This document shows, piece after piece, positions 1 through 7,907 of a stretch of 64,000 nt of DNA. The translations under genes and the position numbers were made by a program. Position 1 is the first letter of the stretch. Each line of letters begins with the position of its first letter. The DNA is from Motilibacter rhizosphaerae (GTDB lineage: Bacteria; Actinomycetota; Actinomycetes; Motilibacterales; Motilibacteraceae): the NCBI RefSeq assembly GCF_004216915.1, contig NZ_SGXD01000005.1:124001-188000 (forward strand), given 5' to 3'. The notes beneath the pieces are model-generated. The model had not been told where the DNA came from, ran no database searches, and worked only from the letters and a program-made list of their open reading frames with translations.

Positions 1-1
1 T

Positions 2-421
2 GGTGCGGACACGCGGACGGAGGCCGACGCGAGCAGCGGGCTGAACCTCGCGACGCTGGTCGTGCTGCTCGGCTACCTGCTGCTCAGCATCGCCAACCGC
101 ATGGTCGCGGCCACCGTGCAGCGGCGCCAGGAGGTCGCGCTGCTCCGCCTGGTGGGAGCAACCCCGGCGCAGGTGCGCGCGGTGCTGCGCGGGGAGAGCG
201 CGCTGGTCGCGGCCGCCGCGGTGGGAGCCGGGCTGCTGCTCAGCGCGGTGCCGCTGGGGCTGCTCGGGGTCGCGTTCCTCGGCCGTCCGTGGGCGGCCGG
301 CCCGCTCTGGCTGCTGCCCGCCGTGGTGGTCGGGGTGGCGGCGGTGGCCCTGGGGACGACCGAGCTGCCGCTGCGGCGGATGCTGCGCGCCCCGGCCTCC
401 GCTGCCCTCGCCCGTGAGTGA
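2..421 (+). CDS. FtsX-like ABC transporter permease, C-terminal fragment
   Basis: The gene begins before the window; 139 codons remain, open from base 2 to a TGA at 419-421. The visible part has three hydrophobic stretches (about residues 15-35, 70-95 and 100-120) around a cytoplasmic segment with RRQEVALLRLVGATPAQV. That resembles the R-E-ALLR-GAT motif that follows the penultimate helix in FtsX/MacB-type permeases. Such proteins couple an ABC ATPase to lipoprotein release, peptide efflux or envelope signalling; which of these applies cannot be read from a fragment. The next gene encodes a lipoprotein, but nothing links the two functionally. Confidence 0.8.
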   Translation, partial: GADTRTEADASSGLNLATLVVLLGYLLLSIANRMVAATVQRRQEVALLRLVGATPAQVRAVLRGESALVAAAAVGAGLLLSAVPLGLLGVAFLGRPWAAGPLWLLPAVVVGVAAVALGTTELPLRRMLRAPASAALARE

Positions 422-450
422 GTCCGGCCGACGGAGGCACGCCCGCTCGC

Positions 451-456
451 TACCGT
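451..456 (+). promoter_or_regulatory. probable -10 box of the GH3 lipoprotein gene
   Basis: TACCGT fits the TANNNT actinobacterial -10 pattern and lies 39 bases before the ATG at 496, giving a leader of about 30 nt. No convincing -35 is visible. Confidence 0.4.
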
Positions 457-495
457 GGCGGGCGTCGCCCACCGCCTCGCGTCAGGACCGCCCGC

Positions 496-1728
496 ATGCC
501 CCTGCTGACCCGCCGAGCCCTCGTGCCGGCCGCCGCGGCGGCCGCCCTGCTGGCGGCGTGCACATCGGCCCCGGCCACGAGCACGGCACCCGCGAGCTCC
601 CACGCTGCGCCGGCGGCTGCGCCCCCCGGCGGCCTGGACGACGCGCACCTCGTGGGTCAGCTGCTCGTCGCGCTGGTCTACGGCAGCGGCCCGACCACGG
701 TGACCCCTGCGCAGCGGGCGGCGAACCTCGCGCTCTACCGGGAGCCGACGCCCGCGGCCGTGGTCCGGCGCTGGCACCTCGGCGGCGTCATCCTCCTGCA
801 GCGCAACGCGCTCGACGCCGCACGCCTCGGCCTCGCCACGGGCAACCTGCGCAGCGCCGCCCAGCTGCGCCGGCTCACCGCCGGGCTCCAGGCGGCCGCC
901 CGCGCCGACTCGGGCCAGCCGCTGCTCATCGGCACCGACCAGGAGGGCGGCCGGGTCCAGCGGATCCCGTTCGTCGCGCGCCGCCCGTCGCAGCTCTCCC
1001 TCGCCCACCTGTCGCCCGGGACGCTCACCTGCTCGTACGCCCGGCTGGGCCGCGAGCTCCGCGCCCTCGGCGTCAACCAGGACTACGCCCCCGACGCGGA
1101 CGTCGTCCGCAGCACGAGGGGCGTCATCGGCGACCGCAGCTTCGGGCCCGGGGCGGCGCTCGACGCCCGCGACGTCGTCGCCGCGACGAAGGGGCTGCAG
1201 TCCGCGGGGGTGCTCGCGACGCTGAAGCACTGGCCGGGCCACGGCGCGACGGAGGTCGACTCGCACGTCGCCCTGCCGACGCTGCGCCAGACGGTCGCGC
1301 AGTGGACCGCGGTCGACCGGGTGCCCTTCGCCGCGGCGGCACGGACCGCCGGCGCCGTCATGGTCGGGCACCTCGCCTTCCCGGCGCTCGACCCGAGCGG
1401 TCGTCCCGCCTCCCTGTCCCCGCAGCTGGTCGCCGGGGCGCTGCGCCGGGACCTCGGCTTCCGCGGTGTCACCGTCACCGACTCGCTCTGGATGGAGCCG
1501 GTGCGCGCGGCCGGCACCAGCGCGCAGGTCGCCCTGCGGGCGGTCGCGGCGGGGGAGGACCTCCTGCTCGAGCCGCCGGACGTCCCCGCCGTGTCGGCCG
1601 CCCTCCTGCACGCCGTCAGGACCGACCCACGGGTGCGGACGGCGGTGCAGCAGGCCGTGCGCCGGATCCTCGCCGCCAAGCGGCTCGTGGCGAGCCCGGC
1701 GGAGGGCGCCCGAGCCGTAGGGTGCTGA
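496..1728 (+). CDS. glycoside hydrolase family 3 lipoprotein (beta-N-acetylglucosaminidase type)
   Basis: The 410-residue product starts at the ATG that opens a lipoprotein signal peptide, with twin arginines at 6-7, an Ala-rich core and lipobox LAAC ending at Cys22. It is therefore exported, possibly by Tat, and lipid-anchored outside the membrane. GH3 signatures are clear: GTDQEGGRVQRI in the substrate site, KHWPGHG followed by DSH (the His/Asp dyad typical of NagZ-like enzymes), and GVTVTDS carrying the probable nucleophile Asp. Family members remove N-acetylglucosamine from muropeptides or other glycans. An upstream GTG in frame at 418 would bury the signal peptide, so it was rejected. 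Confidence 0.87.
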   Translation: MPLLTRRALVPAAAAAALLAACTSAPATSTAPASSHAAPAAAPPGGLDDAHLVGQLLVALVYGSGPTTVTPAQRAANLALYREPTPAAVVRRWHLGGVILLQRNALDAARLGLATGNLRSAAQLRRLTAGLQAAARADSGQPLLIGTDQEGGRVQRIPFVARRPSQLSLAHLSPGTLTCSYARLGRELRALGVNQDYAPDADVVRSTRGVIGDRSFGPGAALDARDVVAATKGLQSAGVLATLKHWPGHGATEVDSHVALPTLRQTVAQWTAVDRVPFAAAARTAGAVMVGHLAFPALDPSGRPASLSPQLVAGALRRDLGFRGVTVTDSLWMEPVRAAGTSAQVALRAVAAGEDLLLEPPDVPAVSAALLHAVRTDPRVRTAVQQAVRRILAAKRLVASPAEGARAVGC

Positions 1729-1762
1729 CCGCCTGCACGCCCCCACGCCCTCCGGAGGTCCC

Positions 1763-2242
1763 GTGACGTACGTCGTCGACTTCACCACCGTCTCGACCAC
1801 GGGGCTCGAGTCCTCGCCGGTCGCGGACGCGCTGGCGGGTCTGCGGGCCAACGAGGCCCGCTACTACAAGAACAAGTTCGACCACGACTTCGCCGTCGAG
1901 CCGGCCGCCGACGCGGCCGACGTCGTGGCCTGGGTGCACGGCATCCTCGCCAGCGAGCGCGACCTCGTCATCTCCTCGACCCCGCTGGAGGCCACGGCCT
2001 TCGAGGTGGACGGCACGCGGATGGCGTACGTGTTCTACGAGTCCGGTCTCTCGATCAACGTGATGTACACCCTAGAGGACAGCGGCAAGCGCGCCGTCGG
2101 GTTCAAGCTGTCGGACGGGATGGAGGTGCCCGGGGAGCTGGCCGACCGGTTCAAGTTCGCGCGGCAGAAGTCCAAGCTGGCAGGGACGATCCGCGGCTCG
2201 TACTTCGTCATCAAGGGCTCGCACTGGCCGCCCGCGGCCTGA
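1763..2242 (+). CDS. conserved actinobacterial protein of unknown function
   Basis: The GTG at 1763 follows GGAGGT at 1754-1759 by a short spacer, which fixes the start. The 159-residue product is soluble, with no signal peptide, membrane span or metal motif. It looks like a small alpha/beta protein, with a middle rich in charged residues (RANEARYYKNKFDHDF) and a Lys/Arg-rich C-terminus (FKFARQKSKLAGTIRG). I recognise the sequence style as a widely conserved actinobacterial hypothetical but cannot name a domain. It is followed by a strong bidirectional hairpin and a tRNA on the other strand, so it is probably transcribed alone or with the GH3 gene 34 bases upstream. Confidence 0.75.
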   Translation: MTYVVDFTTVSTTGLESSPVADALAGLRANEARYYKNKFDHDFAVEPAADAADVVAWVHGILASERDLVISSTPLEATAFEVDGTRMAYVFYESGLSINVMYTLEDSGKRAVGFKLSDGMEVPGELADRFKFARQKSKLAGTIRGSYFVIKGSHWPPAA

Positions 2243-2269
2243 GCTCGCCCCGAGCCCGCGAAGAACGAC

Positions 2270-2304
2270 GCAGGGCCCGGCGACCGGAGTCGCACGGGCC
2301 CTGC
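2270..2304. terminator. bidirectional terminator-like hairpin
   Basis: GCAGGGCCC (2270-2278) pairs perfectly with GGGCCCTGC (2296-2304) around a 17-nt loop. It sits between the 3' end of the plus-strand gene at 2242 and the 3' end of the minus-strand tRNA, so it can serve both. There is no U-tract, as is common in actinobacteria. Confidence 0.6.
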
Positions 2305-2309
2305 TGGTG

Positions 2310-2394
2310 TGTCCGAGGGGGGACTTGAACCCCCACGCCCGTTAAAGGGCACTAGCACCTCAAGCTAGCGCGTCTGCCATTCCGCCACCCGGAC
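2310..2394 (-). tRNA. tRNA-Leu (anticodon GAG)
   Basis: On the minus strand the acceptor arm GTCCGGG (2394-2388) pairs with CTCGGAC (2317-2311), including one G-U. The T arm reads GGGGGTTCAAGTCCCCC (2334-2318). The anticodon loop TTGAGGT, closed by CTAGC/GCTAG, presents GAG, which reads CUC/CUU leucine codons. A long variable arm (TGCCC-TTTAA-CGGGC) marks a class II tRNA. The 3' flank reads ACACCA rather than a discriminator followed directly by CCA, so CCA is probably added after transcription. Confidence 0.93.
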
Positions 2395-2481
2395 AAGGTG
2401 GACCACGGACGAGCGCCTCGCAGCGCCCGCGTGCCCGCGGCGAGAAGGAACGATACCAGCAGCATGCGGCAGGATGACGCC

Positions 2482-3825
2482 ATGGATGCCGTGACGCCCG
2501 CGACCGCCGACGCCGCCCGCCCGACCGTCGACCCCGCCGACGAGGTGGTCGCGCTCTGCAGCGAGCTCATCCGCATCGACACCAGCAACTACGGCGACGG
2601 CTCGGGCCCGGGGGAGCGCAAGGCCGCCGAGCGGGTCGCCGAGCTGCTCGCCGAGGTGGGGCTCGACCCGCAGATCGTCGAGAGCGACCCGGGCCGCGCG
2701 AGCGTCGTCGCCCGTGTCGAGGGGACCGACCCCGGCCGGACCGACGCGCTGCTCGTCCACGGCCACCTCGACGTCGTGCCGGCGCAGGCCGACGACTGGC
2801 AGGTGCACCCGTTCTCCGGCGAGGTGCAGGACGGCTGCGTGTGGGGCCGCGGCGCGGTCGACATGAAGGACATGGACGCGATGGTGCTGGCGGTCGTCCG
2901 CGACCGGCTGCGCCGCAACGACCGGCCCGCCCGCCCGCTGGTGCTGGCCTTCCTCGCCGACGAGGAGGCCAGCGGCGTACGCGGTGCGCACTTCCTCGCC
3001 GACCACCACCCCGAGCTGTTCGAGGGGTGCACGGAGGCCATCAGCGAGGTCGGCGGCTTCTCGATGACGCTGGGGGACAAGCGCTTCTACGCCGTCGAGA
3101 CCGCGGAGAAGGGACTCGCCTGGATGCGGCTGCGCGTCCAGGGGCGCGCCGGGCACGGCTCGATGATCGCGACCGACAACGCCGTCACCGAGCTGTGCAA
3201 GGCGGTCGCCCGGCTCGGCGAGCACCAGTGGCCGATCCGCATGACGAAGACCGTGCGGACCTTCCTCGAGATCCTCAGCGAGGAGACCGGGCTGCCCTTC
3301 GACCCCGAGCACCCCGAGCAGGTGCTGCCGCACCTCGGCGAGCTCGCCCGCATCGTGGGGGCCACGCTGCGCAACACGACGAACCCCACCGTGCTCCAGG
3401 CGGGATACAAGGCCAACGTCATCCCGCAGGAGGCCGTGGCGCAGGTCGACGGCCGCTTCCTCCCGGGCTACGAGGACGAGTTCTTCGCCACCGTCGACGA
3501 GCTGCTCGGGCCGGGCGTCACGCGCGAGTCCGTCGCCCACGACATCGCGGTGGAGTCCGAGCCCAGCGGCCCGCTGTGGGAGCGGATGGAGGCGGCGCTG
3601 CTCGCCGAGGACCCCGGCGCGCGGGTGCTGCCGTACTGCCTGTCGGGCGGCACGGACGCCAAGTCCTTCGCCCCGCTGGGGATCGCCTGCTACGGCTTCG
3701 CGCCGCTGCGCCTGCCGGCGGACCTGGACTTCTCCGGGATGTTCCACGGCATCGACGAGCGGGTGCCGGTCGACGGCCTGCAGTTCGGCGTCCGGGTGCT
3801 GGACCGCTTCCTCGGGAGCCTCTGA
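2482..3825 (+). CDS. M20 family metallopeptidase (dipeptidase/deacylase type)
   Basis: AGGA at 2471-2474, seven bases before this ATG, favours it over the in-frame ATG at 2464. The 447-residue product has the M20 di-zinc signatures in order: LLVHGHLDVVP (His ligand and Asp), GRGAVDMKDMDA (bridging Asp), LADEEASG (general-base Glu and Glu ligand), a lid domain with GRAGHGSM, and C-terminal GGTDAKSF plus FHGIDERVPV (last His ligand). M20 enzymes cleave amide bonds in dipeptides, acyl-amino acids or carbamoylated substrates; the exact substrate is unknown. No signal peptide is present, so it is cytoplasmic. It converges with the DUF5703 gene. Confidence 0.87.
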   Translation: MDAVTPATADAARPTVDPADEVVALCSELIRIDTSNYGDGSGPGERKAAERVAELLAEVGLDPQIVESDPGRASVVARVEGTDPGRTDALLVHGHLDVVPAQADDWQVHPFSGEVQDGCVWGRGAVDMKDMDAMVLAVVRDRLRRNDRPARPLVLAFLADEEASGVRGAHFLADHHPELFEGCTEAISEVGGFSMTLGDKRFYAVETAEKGLAWMRLRVQGRAGHGSMIATDNAVTELCKAVARLGEHQWPIRMTKTVRTFLEILSEETGLPFDPEHPEQVLPHLGELARIVGATLRNTTNPTVLQAGYKANVIPQEAVAQVDGRFLPGYEDEFFATVDELLGPGVTRESVAHDIAVESEPSGPLWERMEAALLAEDPGARVLPYCLSGGTDAKSFAPLGIACYGFAPLRLPADLDFSGMFHGIDERVPVDGLQFGVRVLDRFLGSL

Positions 3826-3836
3826 GCGCGGCTCAG
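3822..3836. terminator. short hairpin containing both convergent stop codons
   Basis: CTGAGC (3822-3827) and GCTCAG (3831-3836) flank a 3-nt loop. The M20 stop TGA (3823-3825) and the opposing gene's stop (3833-3835, read on the minus strand) both lie inside the stem, so termination signal and coding ends are merged. Confidence 0.45.
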
Positions 3837-4018
3837 GCGGTGCGCACGGCCTTGATCACGCGGCGGCGCAGCTCGATCTTTCGCCGGCCGTCGGCGTAGA
3901 GCCGCAGCCGGCGCAGCTCCCAGTGGCCGAGCTCAGCCTGCTCGACCAGGAAGGCCCGAGCCTCGTTGCGGCTCGTGCCCCTGGGCAGGTGGACGGTCCG
4001 GGTCTCCCACTCACGCAC
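3833..4018 (-). CDS. DUF5703 family protein
   Basis: The 61-residue basic protein begins with a GTG at 4018-4016. A GGAGG lies only one or two bases upstream, so the ribosome site is unusually tight, but no other in-frame start gives a plausible protein. The sequence VHLPRGTSRNEARAFLVEQA, followed by ELGHWELRRLRLYADG and an Arg-rich tail, matches my recollection of the actinobacterial DUF5703 family, whose function is unknown. It is convergent with the M20 gene and divergent from the acidic-protein gene at 4095. The small size and basic surface suggest nucleic-acid binding, but that is only inference. Confidence 0.75.
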   Translation of the reverse strand: MREWETRTVHLPRGTSRNEARAFLVEQAELGHWELRRLRLYADGRRKIELRRRVIKAVRTA

Positions 4019-4081
4019 CCCTCCACGATAACGAGGGACGACGAGCGGGCGACCGCTGAGCACCAGCGCGGCCTGAACGGG

Positions 4082-4087
4082 TAGCGT
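4082..4087 (+). promoter_or_regulatory. -10 box implying a leaderless transcript (acidic protein gene)
   Basis: TAGCGT ends seven bases before the GTG at 4095, so transcription would start at or next to the start codon. No Shine-Dalgarno sequence is present. Confidence 0.5.
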
Positions 4088-4094
4088 GCGCACC

Positions 4095-4433
4095 GTGTCC
4101 GCACCCGTGCCTCCCCGCCGGCCGACCCACCCCCGACCCCCCGCGGAGGCCGTCCGCGGCACCGCACGCGCGTTCGTCGCCGCGATCGAGCGCCACCTGC
4201 TCGTCGTGGAGCACCGCAGCGGCGAGGCCGACCCCAAGGTCGCCGCCGCCTTCAACGACCTGCGCACGGCCTTCCTCGACTACGAGGACGCGGTCTACGA
4301 GGCCTACGACGAGGTGCTCCCCTTCGAGGTCCTCGAGGACGAGGACGACATCGACCTGGACGACGACGACGAGGACGACGAGCTCGACGACGACGAGCTC
4401 GAGGAGATCGACGACGAGGACGACGAGGACTAG
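4095..4433 (+). CDS. small protein with a strongly acidic C-terminal tail, unknown function
   Basis: The 112-residue product starts at a GTG with a -10 box directly upstream. Residues 1-20 are Pro/Arg-rich. Residues 20-75 are a likely helical segment (AFVAAIERHLLVVEHRSG, then NDLRTAFLDYEDAVYEAYDE). The last 35 residues are almost only Asp and Glu (DDDDEDDELDDDELEEID). Such tails mimic nucleic acid or bind basic partners, but I know no function for this family. Its stop codon TAG abuts the stop codon of the opposing gene with no gap. The DNA of the tail is a low-complexity GAC/GAG run and could vary in length. Confidence 0.7.
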   Translation: MSAPVPPRRPTHPRPPAEAVRGTARAFVAAIERHLLVVEHRSGEADPKVAAAFNDLRTAFLDYEDAVYEAYDEVLPFEVLEDEDDIDLDDDDEDDELDDDELEEIDDEDDED

Positions 4434-5390
4434 CTAGCCCTCGCGCAGCAGCGCCGCCAGCCGCGTACGCCGGGGCCGGGCCGCCCGCGCCGCCACCGCC
4501 CGGGGCAGCTCGGCGCCCAGCCCGGTCACGAGCGAGACGTGCACCCGGGGGACCGCGAGGGCGGTGACGAGCAGCTCGCGGGTCGCGCTGCCGGCGGCCG
4601 AGGGCGGCAGCACCAGCACCAGCGCCTCGCTGCGGGCGCCCGCGAGCTCCCCGACCGTGCGCACGGGGACGCCCAGCTGCTCGTCCAGCGCCCGGGCGGT
4701 GCGCCGGCGCAGCGTCACGACGTCCGGGGCGCTGCCGAACGCCCTCGGCACCGAGACCGCCACCAGCTGCCCCGTCCGGTGCGCAGCCTCCTCGTCGGAC
4801 GAGACCGGCACGACGACGACGCTGCGCGCGTCGTCGGCGAGCTCGGCCGGTGGGGGGAGCGCGCCGCGGCGCACACCGGCGCGCAGCCGGTCGAGCGCGC
4901 TGGCGAGCGGCAGCTCCACCTGCTCCACCTCGACCGCGCCCGAGGCGACGAGGTCGCGGAGGACCTGCCCGGGGCCGGCGGGGAGCGCGGCCGGGTCGCC
5001 GCGCAGGTCCAGCTCGCCGCCGTCGTCGACCTGCTCGAGCGTCGCCGCCGCGTCCACGAGCCCCAGCCGGTGGGCGTCGCCGGCAGGGTCGACCACGACG
5101 CGCAGCCGCCCCTCGGTGACCAGCAGCCGCTCGACCTGCTCGGCGGCCTCCTCCTCGGCGAGCGCCACCTCCGGCAGCGCGAGGACGCCGTCGTCCACCA
5201 GGGCGGCGTCGTCCTGCTCGAGCGCGGCGCGCAGGGCCGCCGCCGGGTCGGCGACGTCCAGCGCCGCCAGCGCGCTCAGCGCCACGGGAGCGGGCATCCA
5301 GGTGGAGCCCGCGACCGCCTCCCGCTCGAGCAGCCAGCGCACGAGCAGGCGGCCCCGGTCCGGGCCGGGGGGTGGCAGCGGTCCGGGCAC
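4434..5390 (-). CDS. RecD2-like protein lacking a helicase core (HHH-family relative)
   Basis: The 318-residue product begins with GTG at 5390, three bases after the upstream aldo/keto reductase stop, so the two are probably translationally coupled. The C-terminal third (VPVSSDEEAAHRTGQLVAVS, then VPRAFG, and a final RRTRLAALLREG) resembles what I remember of actinobacterial helix-hairpin-helix/RecD2-type proteins encoded beside the same reductase in Streptomyces. No Walker A P-loop is visible, and the N-terminal HHH repeats are absent or shortened. It is therefore unlikely to be an active helicase. The family assignment rests on recalled similarity and gene order. Confidence 0.6.
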   Translation of the reverse strand: MPGPLPPPGPDRGRLLVRWLLEREAVAGSTWMPAPVALSALAALDVADPAAALRAALEQDDAALVDDGVLALPEVALAEEEAAEQVERLLVTEGRLRVVVDPAGDAHRLGLVDAAATLEQVDDGGELDLRGDPAALPAGPGQVLRDLVASGAVEVEQVELPLASALDRLRAGVRRGALPPPAELADDARSVVVVPVSSDEEAAHRTGQLVAVSVPRAFGSAPDVVTLRRRTARALDEQLGVPVRTVGELAGARSEALVLVLPPSAAGSATRELLVTALAVPRVHVSLVTGLGAELPRAVAARAARPRRTRLAALLREG

Positions 5391-5393
5391 GGG

Positions 5394-6317
5394 CTAGGGC
5401 GCCGAGACGTCGTCGAGCGCCGCCACGATCGCGCCCGGCAGGGGGGCCGCGGCGTCCGCGGCCAGGACGGCGCGCAGCTGCTGCGGCGTACGCGGCCCGA
5501 CGACCGCGCTCGCGAGCTCCGGGCGCGACCAGAGCCAGCCGAGGGCGGCGGTGAGCGGCGGGACGCCGAGGCCCTCCGCGGCCGTCGCGAGCGCGTCGAC
5601 GACGGAGCGGGGGCGCCCGCGGAGCAGCGGCTCCACGCGCTCGGCGAGGTGGGTCGAGGCCGCCCGCGAGTCCGAGGGCACGCCGTGGCGGTACTTGCCG
5701 GTGAGCACCCCGCCACCGAGCGCTGCGCCGCCCAGCACGCCGAGGCCGAGCTCCGCGCTGGCGGGGACGACGTCCTGCTCGGCCTCCCGCTCGGCGAGGG
5801 ACCAGGGGACGGCGGCCGCCACGAGCGGCGCGCGGCGCAGCGCCTCCTGCCAGGTCACCGAGCGGGCCACCTGCCAGCCCGTGCAGCCGGCCAGCCCGAC
5901 GTACGCCGCCCGGCCGCTGGCGACGGCGGCGTCCGCCGCGGCGAGCGCCTCGTCGAGCGGGACCCGGCTGTCCCAGCCGTCGAGGAGCAGGAGGTCGACG
6001 TCCGGGGTGCCGAGCCGCTGCAGGGAGGCGTCGAGCGAGGCGAGCAGGCCGCGCCGGGAGCGGTCCGCCCCGCCGGCGCGCGTGACGAGCAGCACGTCGT
6101 CGCGGGGGACGCGGCCCGCGAGCAGCGCGCCGAGCACCGCCTCGGCGGCCCCTTCGCCGTACGCGGGGGAGGTCTCGACGAGCGTGCCGCCCGCGTCGAG
6201 GAACGCGCGCGCGAGGTCCGCGGCGTCGAGCTCGTCGGTGTCGCGACCCCAGGTCAGCGTCCCGAGCCCGAGCCGCGAGACCCGCAGCCCGCTGCGGCCG
6301 ACCTGGCGCTGCTCCAC
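5394..6317 (-). CDS. aldo/keto reductase family protein with a degenerate catalytic tetrad
   Basis: The 307-residue product starts at GTG 6317 with VEQRQVGRSGLRVSRLGLGT, a typical AKR N-terminus, and keeps the TIM-barrel length and the C-terminal WSRPELASAVVGPRTPQQL cofactor region. AKRs use Asp, Tyr, Lys and His to reduce carbonyls with NADPH. By alignment to the usual motifs those positions are Glu48, Tyr53, Arg80 and Asp113 here, so three of four are changed. It is likely catalytically altered or dead and may have become a binding or partner protein. It is followed after three bases by the RecD2-like gene, with which it probably forms an operon. Confidence 0.8.
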   Translation of the reverse strand: MEQRQVGRSGLRVSRLGLGTLTWGRDTDELDAADLARAFLDAGGTLVETSPAYGEGAAEAVLGALLAGRVPRDDVLLVTRAGGADRSRRGLLASLDASLQRLGTPDVDLLLLDGWDSRVPLDEALAAADAAVASGRAAYVGLAGCTGWQVARSVTWQEALRRAPLVAAAVPWSLAEREAEQDVVPASAELGLGVLGGAALGGGVLTGKYRHGVPSDSRAASTHLAERVEPLLRGRPRSVVDALATAAEGLGVPPLTAALGWLWSRPELASAVVGPRTPQQLRAVLAADAAAPLPGAIVAALDDVSAP

Positions 6318-6325
6318 GGGCCCGG

Positions 6326-6331
6326 AGCCTA
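6326..6331 (-). promoter_or_regulatory. -10 box implying a leaderless transcript (AKR gene)
   Basis: On the minus strand TAGGCT lies eight bases before the GTG at 6317. The divergent uppP gene uses a Shine-Dalgarno start instead. Confidence 0.45.
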
Positions 6332-6375
6332 GTCGGTACGCTGCGCCGCGAGCCGTCCCCGACACGAGGAGCCCT

Positions 6376-7209
6376 GTGTCCGCCACGCTGTCCTGGATCG
6401 ACTCGGCCGTGCTCGGGGTGGTGGAGGGGCTCACGGAGTTCCTGCCCGTCTCGTCCACCGGCCACCTCACCGTCGCCGAGAGCATCCTCGGGCTGAAGGT
6501 CGACGACGACGCCATCACGGCCTTCACCGCGGTCATCCAGGTGGGCGCGATCCTCGCGGTGGTGCTCTTCTTCCGCAAGGACATCGTCCGCATGGTGCTC
6601 GCCTTCCTGCGCGGCCTGCGCGACCCCTCGGCGCGGACGGACCCCGACTGGCGGCTCGCGGTCTACGTCATCGCCGGCACGATCCCGGCGGGCGTGCTCG
6701 GGCTCGCGGCCAAGCCGCTGGTCGAGGGCCCGCTGCGCAGCCTGTGGGTCGTGGGGATCTCGCTCATCGTCTGGTCCGGCGCCATGTGGTGGGCGGAGCG
6801 GGTCGGCCGGCAGGACCGCGGGGAGCAGCAGCTGACGCTGCGCGACGGGGTCGTCGTCGGGGTCTCCCAGCTGCTGGCCGTGCTCTTCCCGGGCGTCTCG
6901 CGCTCGGGCGCGACGATCAGCACCGCGCTCTACCTCGGCCTCGACCGGGTGGCCGCCACCCGCCTGTCGTTCTTCCTCGCGATCCCGCTGCTGCTCGCGG
7001 CCGGCGGCCTCGAGCTGCCCAAGGCGACCGACGTCGGCGCCGGCAAGCTGCTGCTCGGCACCGTCGTCTCCTTCGTCGTCGCGTACGCCGCGGTGGCCTG
7101 GCTGCTCCGCTTCGTCGCGAGCAACTCGATCGCGAAGTTCGTGCCCTACCGCGTGGTCGTCGGCGTCATCGTCCTCGTCTCGCTCGCGGCCGGCTGGCTG
7201 GACGCCTGA
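6376..7209 (+). CDS. uppP: undecaprenyl-diphosphate phosphatase
   Basis: The enzyme dephosphorylates undecaprenyl pyrophosphate so the lipid carrier can be reused in peptidoglycan synthesis. The GTG at 6376 follows GAGGA at 6366-6370. The 277-residue product is a polytopic membrane protein with both UppP/BacA signatures: EGLTEFLPVSSTGHL near the N-terminus and PGVSRSGATISTALYLGL in the second half, which form the paired re-entrant active site. The length is normal for the family. The stop overlaps the next gene's ATG (TGATG), so the phosphatase-like gene downstream is co-translated. Overexpression of this family gives bacitracin tolerance. Confidence 0.96.
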   Translation: MSATLSWIDSAVLGVVEGLTEFLPVSSTGHLTVAESILGLKVDDDAITAFTAVIQVGAILAVVLFFRKDIVRMVLAFLRGLRDPSARTDPDWRLAVYVIAGTIPAGVLGLAAKPLVEGPLRSLWVVGISLIVWSGAMWWAERVGRQDRGEQQLTLRDGVVVGVSQLLAVLFPGVSRSGATISTALYLGLDRVAATRLSFFLAIPLLLAAGGLELPKATDVGAGKLLLGTVVSFVVAYAAVAWLLRFVASNSIAKFVPYRVVVGVIVLVSLAAGWLDA

Positions 7210-7880
7210 TGGCGCTGCTCGTCCTCGTGCGCCACGGGCGCACGACCGCGAACGCGTCGGGCACCCTCGCGGGCTGGACGGAGGGCGTCGGCCTCGACGA
7301 CACCGGCCGGGAGCAGGCCGCGCGCACGGCCGCCCGGCTGGCCGGGACCCCGCTCGCCGCGGTCGTCTCCAGCCCGCTGCAGCGCACCCGCGAGACCGCC
7401 GCGGCCATCCTCGAGGGGCGCGAGCTCGAGGCGCGGCTCGACGACCGGCTGGGGGAGTGCCACTACGGCGAGTGGACGGGGCGCCCGCTGGCCGAGCTGG
7501 CGAAGGACCCGCTGTGGCCCGTCGTGCAGCAGCAGCCGAGCGCGGTCCGCTTCCCCGGCGGGGAGTCCCTGCGCGAGGTGCAGCACCGCGCGGTGGCCGC
7601 CGTGCGGGAGCTCGACGAGGAGCTCGGCGAGCAGGCCGTCTGGGTCGCGGTCTCTCACGGCGACGTCATCAAGGCCGTGCTCGCCGACGCGCTGGGGATG
7701 CACCTCGACGCCTTCCAGCGCATCGCGGTCGATCCGGCGTCGGTGTCCGTCGTCCGCTACACCAAGGAGCGGCCCTACGTGCTGCGCGTCAACGACAGCG
7801 GGGACGACCTGTCCTGGCTCGGCCGCACCGACCCGGCGCCGACCTCGGCCCCCGTGGGCGGCGGCGCCGGGACGGCCTGA
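7209..7880 (+). CDS. histidine phosphatase superfamily protein, MSMEG_4193 type
   Basis: The ATG at 7209 overlaps the uppP stop. The 223-residue product has the phosphohistidine motif LVRHGRT at the N-terminus, the SSPLQRTRETA loop and VSHGDVIKAVLAD with the second catalytic His. These mark a phosphoglycerate-mutase-fold phosphatase or phosphomutase. The order uppP/phosphomutase - DUF3090 - SCO1664-like - mshC matches the neighbourhood known for the MSMEG_4193 family, which travels with mycothiol biosynthesis; the substrate is not established. The C-terminal 30 residues are Pro/Gly-rich and probably disordered. Confidence 0.88.
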   Translation: MALLVLVRHGRTTANASGTLAGWTEGVGLDDTGREQAARTAARLAGTPLAAVVSSPLQRTRETAAAILEGRELEARLDDRLGECHYGEWTGRPLAELAKDPLWPVVQQQPSAVRFPGGESLREVQHRAVAAVRELDEELGEQAVWVAVSHGDVIKAVLADALGMHLDAFQRIAVDPASVSVVRYTKERPYVLRVNDSGDDLSWLGRTDPAPTSAPVGGGAGTA

Positions 7881-7893
7881 GCGCTCCGCGCTA

Positions 7894-7899
7894 TAGGCT
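7894..7899 (+). promoter_or_regulatory. -10 box implying a leaderless transcript (DUF3090 gene)
   Basis: TAGGCT, within CTATAGGCT, lies eight bases before the GTG at 7908. No Shine-Dalgarno sequence is present. Confidence 0.5.
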
Positions 7900-7907
7900 C
7901 CACTGCC

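Noticed and set aside
2398-2481. Longer N-terminus for the M20 peptidase
   Set aside because: The added residues overlap the tRNA promoter side and are low-complexity; AGGA correctly spaced before 2482 supports the shorter start.
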